NCBI GenBank assembly: GCA_021780695.1
Contig: JAJXYD010000045.1
Coordinates: 22,642-86,641, forward strand
DNA from: Deltaproteobacteria bacterium
GTDB lineage: Bacteria > Desulfobacterota > Syntrophobacteria > Syntrophobacterales > Syntrophobacteraceae
Direction of reading: 5' to 3'
Length of the DNA: 64,000 nt
The position numbers were made by a program, and so were the translations under genes. This document shows positions 50,875-58,787 of this stretch, piece after piece (within the stretch, counting starts at the first letter, position 1; the number at the start of each line of letters is the position of its first letter). The notes under the pieces were generated by a model. The model had not been told where the DNA came from. It did not search any database and was given only the letters and a program-made list of their open reading frames with translations.

Positions 50875-51666
50875 ATGAAAGCAAAACGAGGATGGACGGT
50901 GCTATCCTTTTTTACCTGTTTTTTTTGGAACGCGATCCTGCTTACCGCAATTTTTTATGCGGCAAAACGGGTCCTTGGGGAAATGCACCATTTTGTTAAT
51001 CCCCTGCTTGCGACCGGAAGCGGTCTTTCTGAAAATGCGGTTTCCGCTTTACAAGCCATGAACCGGCTTATAGCGGAACTGCAAAAATATCTGGCCCCGG
51101 CAGTGTTTGGAGCGGGGGCGACAACCACGTTCCTGCTGTGGGTTGGCGTCATGGCTCAGGGAAGGCGTCTGGCAAACCGCGCCGTCCTGGAGGCGGCCCC
51201 GGCCGTCGCGGCAAAACCCGCCGAGGTTAAAGCAAAACCAAAGGCCACCGCACAGTCTCCGGCCGCCGAATTTGCGCCTCCCTCCCCCCAGGCCGCCGTA
51301 CAAATGCTTTCCCTTTTTCAACGGGAAGGGCGTCTTATCGATTTCTTGCAGGAAGACCTTGGGGCCTACGAAGACGCGCAGATCGGAGCGGCGGTTCGAA
51401 ACATTCACCAGGGTTGCAGGGATGCGCTCAGGCAGCATGTGGAGCTCAAACCCGTTTACGAGCAAGCCGAAGGAGTCGCGGTAACCGTTGAGCCCGGTTT
51501 CGATACCAGGGCGGTCCGGCTTACGGGAAACGTCACGGGCAATCCCCCTTTTACGGGGATCCTCAGGCATAGAGGGTGGCGCATCTGCCGCATGGAACTG
51601 CCCAAAGCCGCCGCGGGGGCAAAAGACAATATGATCGTTGCGCCGGCCGAAATTGAAATAGAATAG
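50875..51666 (+). CDS. DUF2760 membrane protein
   Basis: A 263-residue protein. Two membrane segments lie at ~7-30 (LSFFTCFFWNAILLTAIFY) and ~75-95 (FGAGATTTFLLWVGVMA). An Ala/Pro/Lys-rich linker (to ~140) precedes a conserved C-terminal domain (LSLFQREGRLIDFLQEDLGAYED, AAVRNIHQGCRDAL, ILRHRGWRICRMELPK). This C-terminal domain is DUF2760, function unknown. It lies 21 bp upstream of the first of two Hsp70-like genes; the three form one operon, so it may anchor those chaperone-like proteins at the membrane. Confidence 0.8.
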   Translation: MKAKRGWTVLSFFTCFFWNAILLTAIFYAAKRVLGEMHHFVNPLLATGSGLSENAVSALQAMNRLIAELQKYLAPAVFGAGATTTFLLWVGVMAQGRRLANRAVLEAAPAVAAKPAEVKAKPKATAQSPAAEFAPPSPQAAVQMLSLFQREGRLIDFLQEDLGAYEDAQIGAAVRNIHQGCRDALRQHVELKPVYEQAEGVAVTVEPGFDTRAVRLTGNVTGNPPFTGILRHRGWRICRMELPKAAAGAKDNMIVAPAEIEIE

Positions 51667-51687
51667 AGCGCACCCAAGGAGGAAATC

Positions 51688-53517
51688 TTGAGCGAGCCTC
51701 ACTATATCATTGGAATTGACCTTGGCACCACTCACTGTGTCCTTGCCTATACGGAAGCAACCCCCGAGGAAAGCGACTCTCCCGGCCGAATTCGCGTCCT
51801 CGAGATCCCCCAGGTCGTAAATCCGGGCGAGGTCACAAAGCAGCCCATGCTCCCCTCCTTTCTCTTTGTGCCCGGTCCTCACGATGTTGCCCCGGGCAGC
51901 ATGGCCCTCCCCTGGGAGTCCGACGGTAAAAGCGTCTGCGGAGAATTCGCCCGCAAGCGCGGCTCCGAGATTCCAAACCGCCTTGTGTCTTCGGCCAAAT
52001 CCTGGCTGAGTTATGCCGGAGTCGATCGCACGCAACCGCTTCTGCCCGTGGACGCTCCGGAGGATGTCGAAAAGATTTCACCCGTTGAAGCCTCCGCCCG
52101 CTACCTCGAACACATGAAAGAGGCCTGGAACAGCGAGATCGCCCAAGACGACGATGGGTTACGCTTCGAAAATCAGGATATCTACCTGACGGTCCCGGCA
52201 TCCTTTGACGCAGTTGCAAGGGAGCTTACCGTAAAGGCCGCCCACAGCGCGGGGATATCTTCCCTGACGCTTCTCGAGGAGCCCCAGGCGGCCTTCTATG
52301 CGTGGATAGAGACCAACCGCGATGGTTGGAGAAAAGCCGTGCGCGTGGGCGAATCCATCCTGGTCTGCGATGTAGGCGGCGGAACAACGGACTTGAGCCT
52401 CATCGAGGTAACTGAAGAAAACGGAGATCTTGGCCTGCGGCGTATCGCCGTTGGCGACCACATTCTGCTGGGCGGCGACAACATGGATCTGAGCCTTGCC
52501 TATGCGGTTCAGGCAAAGCTTGGCGCAAGGGGAGTAAAGCTTGACGGCTGGCAGTTTCGCTGCCTTTGGCATTCGTGCAGAGTCGCCAAGGAGCGGTTGC
52601 TGGCAAATCCCGAACTTGCCGCCGAGCCTGTGGTAATCCTAGGAAGGGGCACCTCCCTTATCGGCGCAACCATTCGAGCCGAACTGTCTCGAGACGAGGT
52701 TGGCAAGGTTCTTCTGGACGGTTTTTTCCCGGCCGTGGAACGCTCCGATTATCCACAGGGAAAGACAAGGGCGGGAATGCGCGAAATAGGCCTGCCCTAC
52801 GAAGCCGACCCGGCAATAACCAAACACCTTGCGAGATTTCTCGGACGGCAGACCCAGGAGGATTTCGCAGATTCGGGAGCTGCTATAAAATACCCCGGCG
52901 CGGTTCTTTTTAACGGCGGAGTAATGAAGCCCCAAGTCGTGCGCAAGCGGTTACTCTCGGTCCTTGAAAACTGGAATGGCGGCCAGGGACCTCGCGAACT
53001 TGGCTCCGAGGACCTCGACCTGGCCGTTGCGCGCGGGGCCGCTTACTACGGGCTGGCCCGCAGGGGGCAAGGCATAAGGATACGGGGAGGCGTGGGACGC
53101 GCCTATTACATCGGAGTCGAAAGCGCCATGCCCGCGGTGCCTGGAATTCCAACTCCCATGAAAGCGCTCTGCGTCGTGCCCTTTGGAATGGAAGAGGGAA
53201 CGCGGGCGCAAATAAGGCACAAAGAATTCGGGCTCGTGGTGGGAGAGCCGGCGGTATTTTCCCTTTTGGGCTCGACTGTACGCAAAAAGGATCAAATTGG
53301 AGAAACAGTCGAGGATTGGGCGGGCGAAATCGAGGAAGTAACCACGATGGAGACATCCCTTACCGCGGCCCCGGGCGAGGAAGGTGGAAAAATCATACCG
53401 GTGTGGCTCCAGAGCATCGTGACTGAGGTCGGCGCCCTGGAACTCTGGTGCGTTTCCCGTGACGAAGAGCATCGCTGGAAGCTCGAATTCAACCTGCGCG
53501 AGCGCGCCCGGGATTGA
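51688..53517 (+). CDS. Hsp70-family protein (atypical, shorter C-terminus)
   Basis: A 609-residue Hsp70-like ATPase. The nucleotide-binding motifs are intact: IIGIDLGTTHCVLAYTE, VCDVGGGTTDLSLIE and a VLFNGGVMKP adenosine motif. The substrate-binding part is short and unlike DnaK; inserts are present between the ATPase lobes (KSVCGEFARKRGSEIPNRL). The start is TTG after AGGAGG at a good distance. Its stop overlaps the region of the next start. Members of this subgroup occur next to DUF2760 genes and a longer Hsp70 partner; the client and role are unknown. Confidence 0.85.
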   Translation: MSEPHYIIGIDLGTTHCVLAYTEATPEESDSPGRIRVLEIPQVVNPGEVTKQPMLPSFLFVPGPHDVAPGSMALPWESDGKSVCGEFARKRGSEIPNRLVSSAKSWLSYAGVDRTQPLLPVDAPEDVEKISPVEASARYLEHMKEAWNSEIAQDDDGLRFENQDIYLTVPASFDAVARELTVKAAHSAGISSLTLLEEPQAAFYAWIETNRDGWRKAVRVGESILVCDVGGGTTDLSLIEVTEENGDLGLRRIAVGDHILLGGDNMDLSLAYAVQAKLGARGVKLDGWQFRCLWHSCRVAKERLLANPELAAEPVVILGRGTSLIGATIRAELSRDEVGKVLLDGFFPAVERSDYPQGKTRAGMREIGLPYEADPAITKHLARFLGRQTQEDFADSGAAIKYPGAVLFNGGVMKPQVVRKRLLSVLENWNGGQGPRELGSEDLDLAVARGAAYYGLARRGQGIRIRGGVGRAYYIGVESAMPAVPGIPTPMKALCVVPFGMEEGTRAQIRHKEFGLVVGEPAVFSLLGSTVRKKDQIGETVEDWAGEIEEVTTMETSLTAAPGEEGGKIIPVWLQSIVTEVGALELWCVSRDEEHRWKLEFNLRERARD

Positions 53518-53522
53518 TAACT

Positions 53523-56372
53523 ATGGAAGATATATTCGAGACCTTGGATTCCGAGGCTCTGACCTTTCGCTATATAGTTGGGATAGACCTTGGCACGACC
53601 AATTCGGCTTTTGCCTTCGTCGACAGGACCAAGGAGGGGCGGGAAGCAAGACGGATACGCTTTTTGGATATCCCGCAACTGAGCGGGCCGGGAGAGCTGG
53701 GACGCCGTTCCATGCTCCCCTCATTTCTCTATATTCCCGGACCCTACGAACTGTCTCCGGAGAGCGCGGCCCTGCCCTGGGCCTCCGAGCCCGGCTTCAT
53801 TGTCGGAGAATTCGCCAGGGAGCAAGGCGCCCGCGTTCCCGGGCGGTTGGTTTCTTCGGCAAAATCATGGCTTTGCCACGCAGGCGTGGACCGCACCTCC
53901 GCAATCCTGCCCTGGGGAGCGGGCGGCGATGTGGACAAGGTATCCCCGGTAACGGCCACTTCCCGCTACCTCCAGCACATGAGGCAGGCATGGAACGACA
54001 TGGCCGGCCACAACAGGGACGGTCTGAGACTTGAAGACCAGCTGGTGGTCCTTACGGTTCCCGCGAGCTTCGACGAGGTTGCCCGCGAGCTTACGGTAAC
54101 GGCGGCCCGCGATGCGGGTATCAACCGTGTGGTTCTTCTCGAGGAGCCGCTTGCGGCTTTCTACTCCTGGCTCTGCGAACATGAAGACAGTTGGGGGGAG
54201 AAGATGCGGGCCGGACAGATCATATTGGTTTGCGACGTTGGAGGCGGAACGACCGATTTTACCATTGTGGCCGTAAGGCAGGGAGAACAGGGGTTGCGTT
54301 TCGACAGGCTGGCTGTCGGGGACCACCTCATGCTGGGCGGCGACAACATGGACCTATCCCTGGCAAGACGGCTCGAGATGCGTCTGATGGGAAAACCCGG
54401 ACAACTCGACTCCAAGAGGTGGCATCAACTCTGGCATCAGTGCCGCAGGGCCAAGGAAATCTTACTCGGGGGCAGCAAGACTCCCCACCAAAACCGCATG
54501 GAAATAGTTATTTCCGGAACGGGCTCAAAACTGATAGCCGATACCTTCAAGGCATCCCTTAGTCTAAAGGAAGTCGAAGAGACCATAATCGAGGGCTTTT
54601 TCCCTTACACGAGCCTGGAGGAAACCCCGGAGGGAGGGCGGCGCTCGGGGCTTACCGAGTGGGGCCTGCCCTACGTTCAGGACCCCGCGGTAACCCGTCA
54701 CCTGGGAGCCTTCTGGCAAAGGTTTGAAACTCTAATCGAACGGGAAACGGGCAGATCGGCTCCCTTTCCCGACTTTGTTTTGTTCAACGGAGGGGCTTTC
54801 ACGCCCAGGGCCGTCAGGGAGCGCGTCCTATCGGTTGTCCGAAGGTGGTTTCAAGACCGGGCGGGAAGCGATTGGGCTCCCGTCGAACTGGGCAACCCGC
54901 ACCCGGAACTGGCCGTAGCCGCCGGGGCGGCCTATTACGGGATGGTTCGCCTGGGAGACGGTGTCAGAGTTGGGGCCGGAAGCCCCAGGGCCTATTACGC
55001 GGAGGTGGGCGCTAAACCCTCCGATTCGGGCGCAAACACCTTCGTCTGCCTGGTTGCTCGCGGTACGGAGGAAGGCTTCGAGACGCGCCTGGAGAAGCCC
55101 TCTTTCGAGCTTTTGACAAACAGGCCGGTCTCCTTCAAGCTCTGCTGTTCGAGCACCCGCCTTGGCGACCGCCTGGGAGATGTGGTAACCCTGGAGGAAG
55201 CCGAATTCACTTCCCTTCCTCCCATTCGGACGGTACTAAGATACGGCAAAAAAGGCATCGACCGGCGCCTTCCCGTCCAGCTCGCCGTAAGGCTAACGGA
55301 AATTGGCACCCTGGAGCTGTGGTGCCGCTCCCAGGAAAGTCCCCACAGGTGGCAGCTCCAGTTCGACGTCCGCCAGGGGGCAGATCAGCAGGTTCCCCCC
55401 GGCCTCTCGGAGGCAGAAACCCTGGATGCCGATCTGATCGAAGAGGCCCTTAAGGAAATCCGCACCGTTTTTTCCTCTCTTTCACATCCGCCCGAACAGC
55501 TTGTCAATAAGCTTGTCTCGGTTGTGGGCCTAAAAAAAGAAAAATGGCCCACGCCTCTCATAAGAAAGTTCGCCGATACCCTCCTGGAATGCTCGAAGGG
55601 GCGAACACTATCGGCCGCCCACGAATCGCGCTGGTTAAATCTTTACGGATTCTGCCTAAGACCGGGCTTTGGTGCGGTCTTGGACGAATGGCGCCTCAAG
55701 GAGGCCTGGAAGATCTATCCCGGGGGCCTTAGCTTCCCCAAACAACCCCAGGCACGGTCCGAATGGTGGATTTTTTGGCGCAGGGTAGCCGCGGGGTTAT
55801 CCGCAAATCAGCAAAACCACATTTACCTGCAAGTCTCGGCGATGTTCCAAGCGGGGAATATCAAGAAAAAGCAGACAAAAAAGGTTGTTTCTCACCCCGG
55901 TTCACAGGAAACCCTGGAGCTTTGGATGGCCGTTGCTAATTTCGAACGCCTTTCGGCTTCCATAAAATCAGGCCTTGGCTCGCTGCTTCTGCAAAAAATC
56001 AGGAGGGGCAAATTCAAGACCCAGGAACTGTGGGCTCTGAGCCGGCTGGGCGCAAGGGTTCCCTTCCATGGTCCCCTCGATCAGGTTATCCCGGCAGAAG
56101 ATGTCTCAGAGTGGCTCGAAACTCTTCTGTCGTTTCCGGTCACAAGCAACGAAGCCCTGGCTCATGCGGTCGTCGCACTTGCCCGAAAAACCGGCGACCG
56201 CCATAGGGACCTTCCCCGGGAAGACCTTGACCGCATAGCCGCTTGGCTCGGTGAGGCGGAAAATGCAAAACACTACAGGCAGCTTTTGGAAAATCCGGAG
56301 AGCGCTATCGGCCGACAGGAACAGGATTGGGTTTTCGGCGAGAACCTGCCCTCCGGCCTGATCCTTTCCTGA
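53523..56372 (+). CDS. Hsp70-family protein with long C-terminal extension (DUF3731-like)
   Basis: A 949-residue paralogue of the preceding protein. The Hsp70 motifs [33 protein letters not shown] and VLFNGGAFTP are present, and the ATPase half is closely similar to its neighbour (REQGARVPGRLVSSAKSWLCHAGVDR). The last ~330 residues are an additional all-helical region (LVNKLVSVVGLKKEKWPTPLIRKF, SWLNLYGFCLRPGFG, ELWALSRLGARVPFHGPLDQV) like DUF3731, absent from DnaK. ATG 53523 follows the previous stop by 5 bp, so the two ATPases are co-translated and may act as a pair. The operon ends at the hairpin that follows. Confidence 0.85.
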   Translation: MEDIFETLDSEALTFRYIVGIDLGTTNSAFAFVDRTKEGREARRIRFLDIPQLSGPGELGRRSMLPSFLYIPGPYELSPESAALPWASEPGFIVGEFAREQGARVPGRLVSSAKSWLCHAGVDRTSAILPWGAGGDVDKVSPVTATSRYLQHMRQAWNDMAGHNRDGLRLEDQLVVLTVPASFDEVARELTVTAARDAGINRVVLLEEPLAAFYSWLCEHEDSWGEKMRAGQIILVCDVGGGTTDFTIVAVRQGEQGLRFDRLAVGDHLMLGGDNMDLSLARRLEMRLMGKPGQLDSKRWHQLWHQCRRAKEILLGGSKTPHQNRMEIVISGTGSKLIADTFKASLSLKEVEETIIEGFFPYTSLEETPEGGRRSGLTEWGLPYVQDPAVTRHLGAFWQRFETLIERETGRSAPFPDFVLFNGGAFTPRAVRERVLSVVRRWFQDRAGSDWAPVELGNPHPELAVAAGAAYYGMVRLGDGVRVGAGSPRAYYAEVGAKPSDSGANTFVCLVARGTEEGFETRLEKPSFELLTNRPVSFKLCCSSTRLGDRLGDVVTLEEAEFTSLPPIRTVLRYGKKGIDRRLPVQLAVRLTEIGTLELWCRSQESPHRWQLQFDVRQGADQQVPPGLSEAETLDADLIEEALKEIRTVFSSLSHPPEQLVNKLVSVVGLKKEKWPTPLIRKFADTLLECSKGRTLSAAHESRWLNLYGFCLRPGFGAVLDEWRLKEAWKIYPGGLSFPKQPQARSEWWIFWRRVAAGLSANQQNHIYLQVSAMFQAGNIKKKQTKKVVSHPGSQETLELWMAVANFERLSASIKSGLGSLLLQKIRRGKFKTQELWALSRLGARVPFHGPLDQVIPAEDVSEWLETLLSFPVTSNEALAHAVVALARKTGDRHRDLPREDLDRIAAWLGEAENAKHYRQLLENPESAIGRQEQDWVFGENLPSGLILS

Positions 56373-56403
56373 CGATCACGTTGCTCCGGGGGGGTGGGCA
56401 AGG

Positions 56404-56434
56404 CAGGGAGCCGCAAGAGAGTCCGGGCTCCCTG
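56404..56434. terminator. terminator between the Hsp70 operon and hisD
   Basis: CAGGGAGCC (56404-56412) and GGCTCCCTG (56426-56434) form a perfect 9-bp stem followed on the plus strand by TTATATTTTA. It separates the convergent Hsp70 and hisD genes. Confidence 0.65.
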
Positions 56435-56447
56435 GATATCTTATATT

Positions 56448-57764
56448 TTACTTCCCATTTCCCTCGCCGAGGCGAATGCGAACGGAGCCCGCGTGGGCGC
56501 TCAGTCCTTCGAGTTCGGCCAGCCGGATTATCGAGCGGGCATCCCTTTCGAAAGCGGCGCGGGAGTAGGCGATCACGCTGGTTTTTTTCAGAAAATCATC
56601 GACTCCGAGCGCCGAGGCAAACCGGGCCGAACCAGCCGTTGGAAGCACGTGATTGGGACCGGCGAAATAATCTCCCACGGGCTCAGGAGTATAGTCGCCG
56701 ATAAAGACCGCACCTGCGTTTTCGACTTTGCCAAGCCACAGGAAGGGATCTTTTATGTGCAGTTCGAGATGCTCGGGGGCTATGCGATTGGCAAGCTCGA
56801 AAGCCGTCTCCATCCGGGAAACCACGAAAACGGCCCCGTAGCGTTCCAATGAGGCCGAAGCCGTCTGTGCCCGCGCAAGGGCGGCCAATTGGCCTGAGAG
56901 TTCCACCGATATTTCGCCCGCGAGTTTTTCTTCCGTCGTGATGCATACCGAGCTTGCCATGGCGTCATGCTCCGCCTGGCTTAAAAGGTCGGCGGCAATA
57001 AAATCGGCCCGGGCGCTCGAATCGGCCAGAACCAGGATTTCACTGGGACCGGCAATCATGTCTATTCCCACCTCGCCGGAGAGAAGCTTTTTCGCCAGAG
57101 CCACGTAAATGTTGCCGGGGCCCGCTATCACATCGACCGAGGAGATCGTCTGGGTCCCGTAGGCCAGGGCCGCAACGCCCCAGGCGCTCCCGGCCCTGTA
57201 AATCCGGCCGACTCCCACCTCGTGCGCCGCGGCAAGAAGAAAGGGATTTATGCTGCCGTCTTTTCTTGGCGGGGTTATAAGCGCAATGTCGGCCACACCG
57301 GCAAGGCGAGCGGGTATGACGTTCATAAGAACCGAGGATATGAGGGGCGTTTCCCCCGCCCTGCCGCCGGGGGCATAGACACCGGCCGCCCTGACGGGTC
57401 TTACGGTCTGGCCGATAAAAGTACCGTCGGGGGCGGTCATGAAATGAGAATATTTCAGCTGTCGTTTGTGGAACTCTTCTATATTGCGGATAGCCGTGCG
57501 GATAATGGATAAAAAGTCCGCATCCACTTCACGGCAGGCGGCGGCTATTTCCTCGCCGGACACTCTCAGGCGCCCATCTTCGAGATCCGGGGCGTCAAAG
57601 CGGCGAACGTAGCTCATAACCGCCTCGTCGCCCTGCTCTCTTACGGCCCTGATTATCTCCATGACCCTGGCTTCCAGCTCCGGGTCCGCCCCGGGTCTGC
57701 GCAGCGCAATTTCCCTAATCTTTTGTTCGGCCCTCTCAGAGGGATATTCTATTATTTCGATCAT
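56448..57764 (-). CDS. hisD: histidinol dehydrogenase
   Basis: A 438-residue enzyme that oxidises L-histidinol to L-histidine in two NAD-dependent steps, using a catalytic Zn. The hallmark sequences are VYAPGGRAGETPLISSVLMNVIPA, AGPGNIYVALAKKLL, IAGPSEILVLADS, LLSQAEHDAMASSV (Zn ligands Gln/His) and GPNHVLPTAGSARFASALG. Length is normal. The ATG lies 2 bp after the rlpA stop, so the two are co-transcribed even though they are functionally unrelated. No other his biosynthesis gene is present; hisS is six kilobases upstream on the same strand. Confidence 0.95.
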   Translation of the reverse strand: MIEIIEYPSERAEQKIREIALRRPGADPELEARVMEIIRAVREQGDEAVMSYVRRFDAPDLEDGRLRVSGEEIAAACREVDADFLSIIRTAIRNIEEFHKRQLKYSHFMTAPDGTFIGQTVRPVRAAGVYAPGGRAGETPLISSVLMNVIPARLAGVADIALITPPRKDGSINPFLLAAAHEVGVGRIYRAGSAWGVAALAYGTQTISSVDVIAGPGNIYVALAKKLLSGEVGIDMIAGPSEILVLADSSARADFIAADLLSQAEHDAMASSVCITTEEKLAGEISVELSGQLAALARAQTASASLERYGAVFVVSRMETAFELANRIAPEHLELHIKDPFLWLGKVENAGAVFIGDYTPEPVGDYFAGPNHVLPTAGSARFASALGVDDFLKKTSVIAYSRAAFERDARSIIRLAELEGLSAHAGSVRIRLGEGNGK

Positions 57765-57766
57765 CT

Positions 57767-58564
57767 CTATTGTCCGTCGACGGCTATAACGAAAGCCCCA
57801 CGAAAGCCCTTTTCCCTGAACTTTTGGGCCTGGGCTTTCGCCTCTTCAATGTCTTTGTATGCGCCAACCTGCACTCTATACCACAAACCGGGCTTTTCCG
57901 GAACATACCCTGTCCTTACCCGACAGACCAGTCCATTCATCCTGTTTTGAAGCAGGAAGGCATTGGACTGGTTTTGGAAAGCGCCTATCTGCACGGCAAA
58001 ATTGCCGTAGCGGAAAGAGGGCACGGGGGCGGGCTTCCAGTAAGTGGTATGGCCCACCACCTGTTCGGTGGCCCCCTGGACCGCTTCCACCTTCACTCTG
58101 GCAAGGCCCCTTCCATAAGAGCCCAAACACTGGGCGCAGGCGGCGGAAAGGTCAATGATCCTTCCGGCCACAAACGGCCCGCGGTCGGTAATCTTTGCAA
58201 CAACCGTTCTGCCGTTGTCAAGGTTTGTCACCTTGACGTAGGTGCCAAGAGGCAGGGTCTTGTGGGCGGCCGTATAGGCCCACATATCGTAAGGGGCCCC
58301 GCATGCGGTGGGTTTACCGTTAAAACCGGGTCCGTACCAGCTTGCCAACCCCTTTTCCTCATAGCCGGCGGCGTTTGGGAGAGGATAGTACCATATGCCG
58401 TTTACTTTGTAAGGTCTTTGAGAACTCAGACCGTGGTAAGAAGAGGGAGCGTTGGCGTGGCGATGACAGGTTGTGCACGAGGCCAGTAAAAAAGTGATAC
58501 AGACAAGACCCGGCAGAGTTCCAAAGATGCGACGAGAAGCCCGGGAAGAAAGAAACCGGGGCAA
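57767..58564 (-). CDS. rlpA: RlpA-like septal lipoprotein with SPOR domain
   Basis: A ~265-residue lipoprotein. The lipobox LLASC follows a hydrophobic segment (GLVCITFLLASC). The double-psi beta-barrel domain has EEKGLASWYGPGFNGKPTACGAPYDM, AAHKTLPLGTYVKVTNLDNGRTVVAKITDRGPF and GRIIDLSAACA, including the catalytic-type Asp and His. The C-terminal SPOR domain (FAVQIGAFQNQSNAFLLQNRM, YRVQVGAYKDIEEAKAQAQKFREKGF) binds denuded peptidoglycan at the septum. Members are lytic transglycosylases or peptidoglycan-binding proteins. A TTG at 58564 is preferred because it gives a normal signal; a GTG at 58648 would add 28 residues. Confidence 0.85.
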   Translation of the reverse strand: MPRFLSSRASRRIFGTLPGLVCITFLLASCTTCHRHANAPSSYHGLSSQRPYKVNGIWYYPLPNAAGYEEKGLASWYGPGFNGKPTACGAPYDMWAYTAAHKTLPLGTYVKVTNLDNGRTVVAKITDRGPFVAGRIIDLSAACAQCLGSYGRGLARVKVEAVQGATEQVVGHTTYWKPAPVPSFRYGNFAVQIGAFQNQSNAFLLQNRMNGLVCRVRTGYVPEKPGLWYRVQVGAYKDIEEAKAQAQKFREKGFRGAFVIAVDGQ

Positions 58565-58787
58565 TAGCGATACCCCTGCGTTCCCACCTCCTGCCTCCTG
58601 CTTCCTGCCCCGCCTGGGCCTTGCAGCGGTCCGCACCAGCCCCTCCACTCCTGATTCGCTCTATCCGAAAAGTTCTTCCCCGGCAAGCCGCGCAAAGACA
58701 AAAGGGCTGCCGCAAAAGAAACGGGCCCGATTTCCCGGTACAGGGTCAGCAGATACGAACAGCCTCATTTTTTCAGGCTCCCCGCCT

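Noticed and set aside
57770..58489. 239-codon plus-strand ORF opposite rlpA
   Set aside because: It is antisense to a complete DPBB-SPOR protein.
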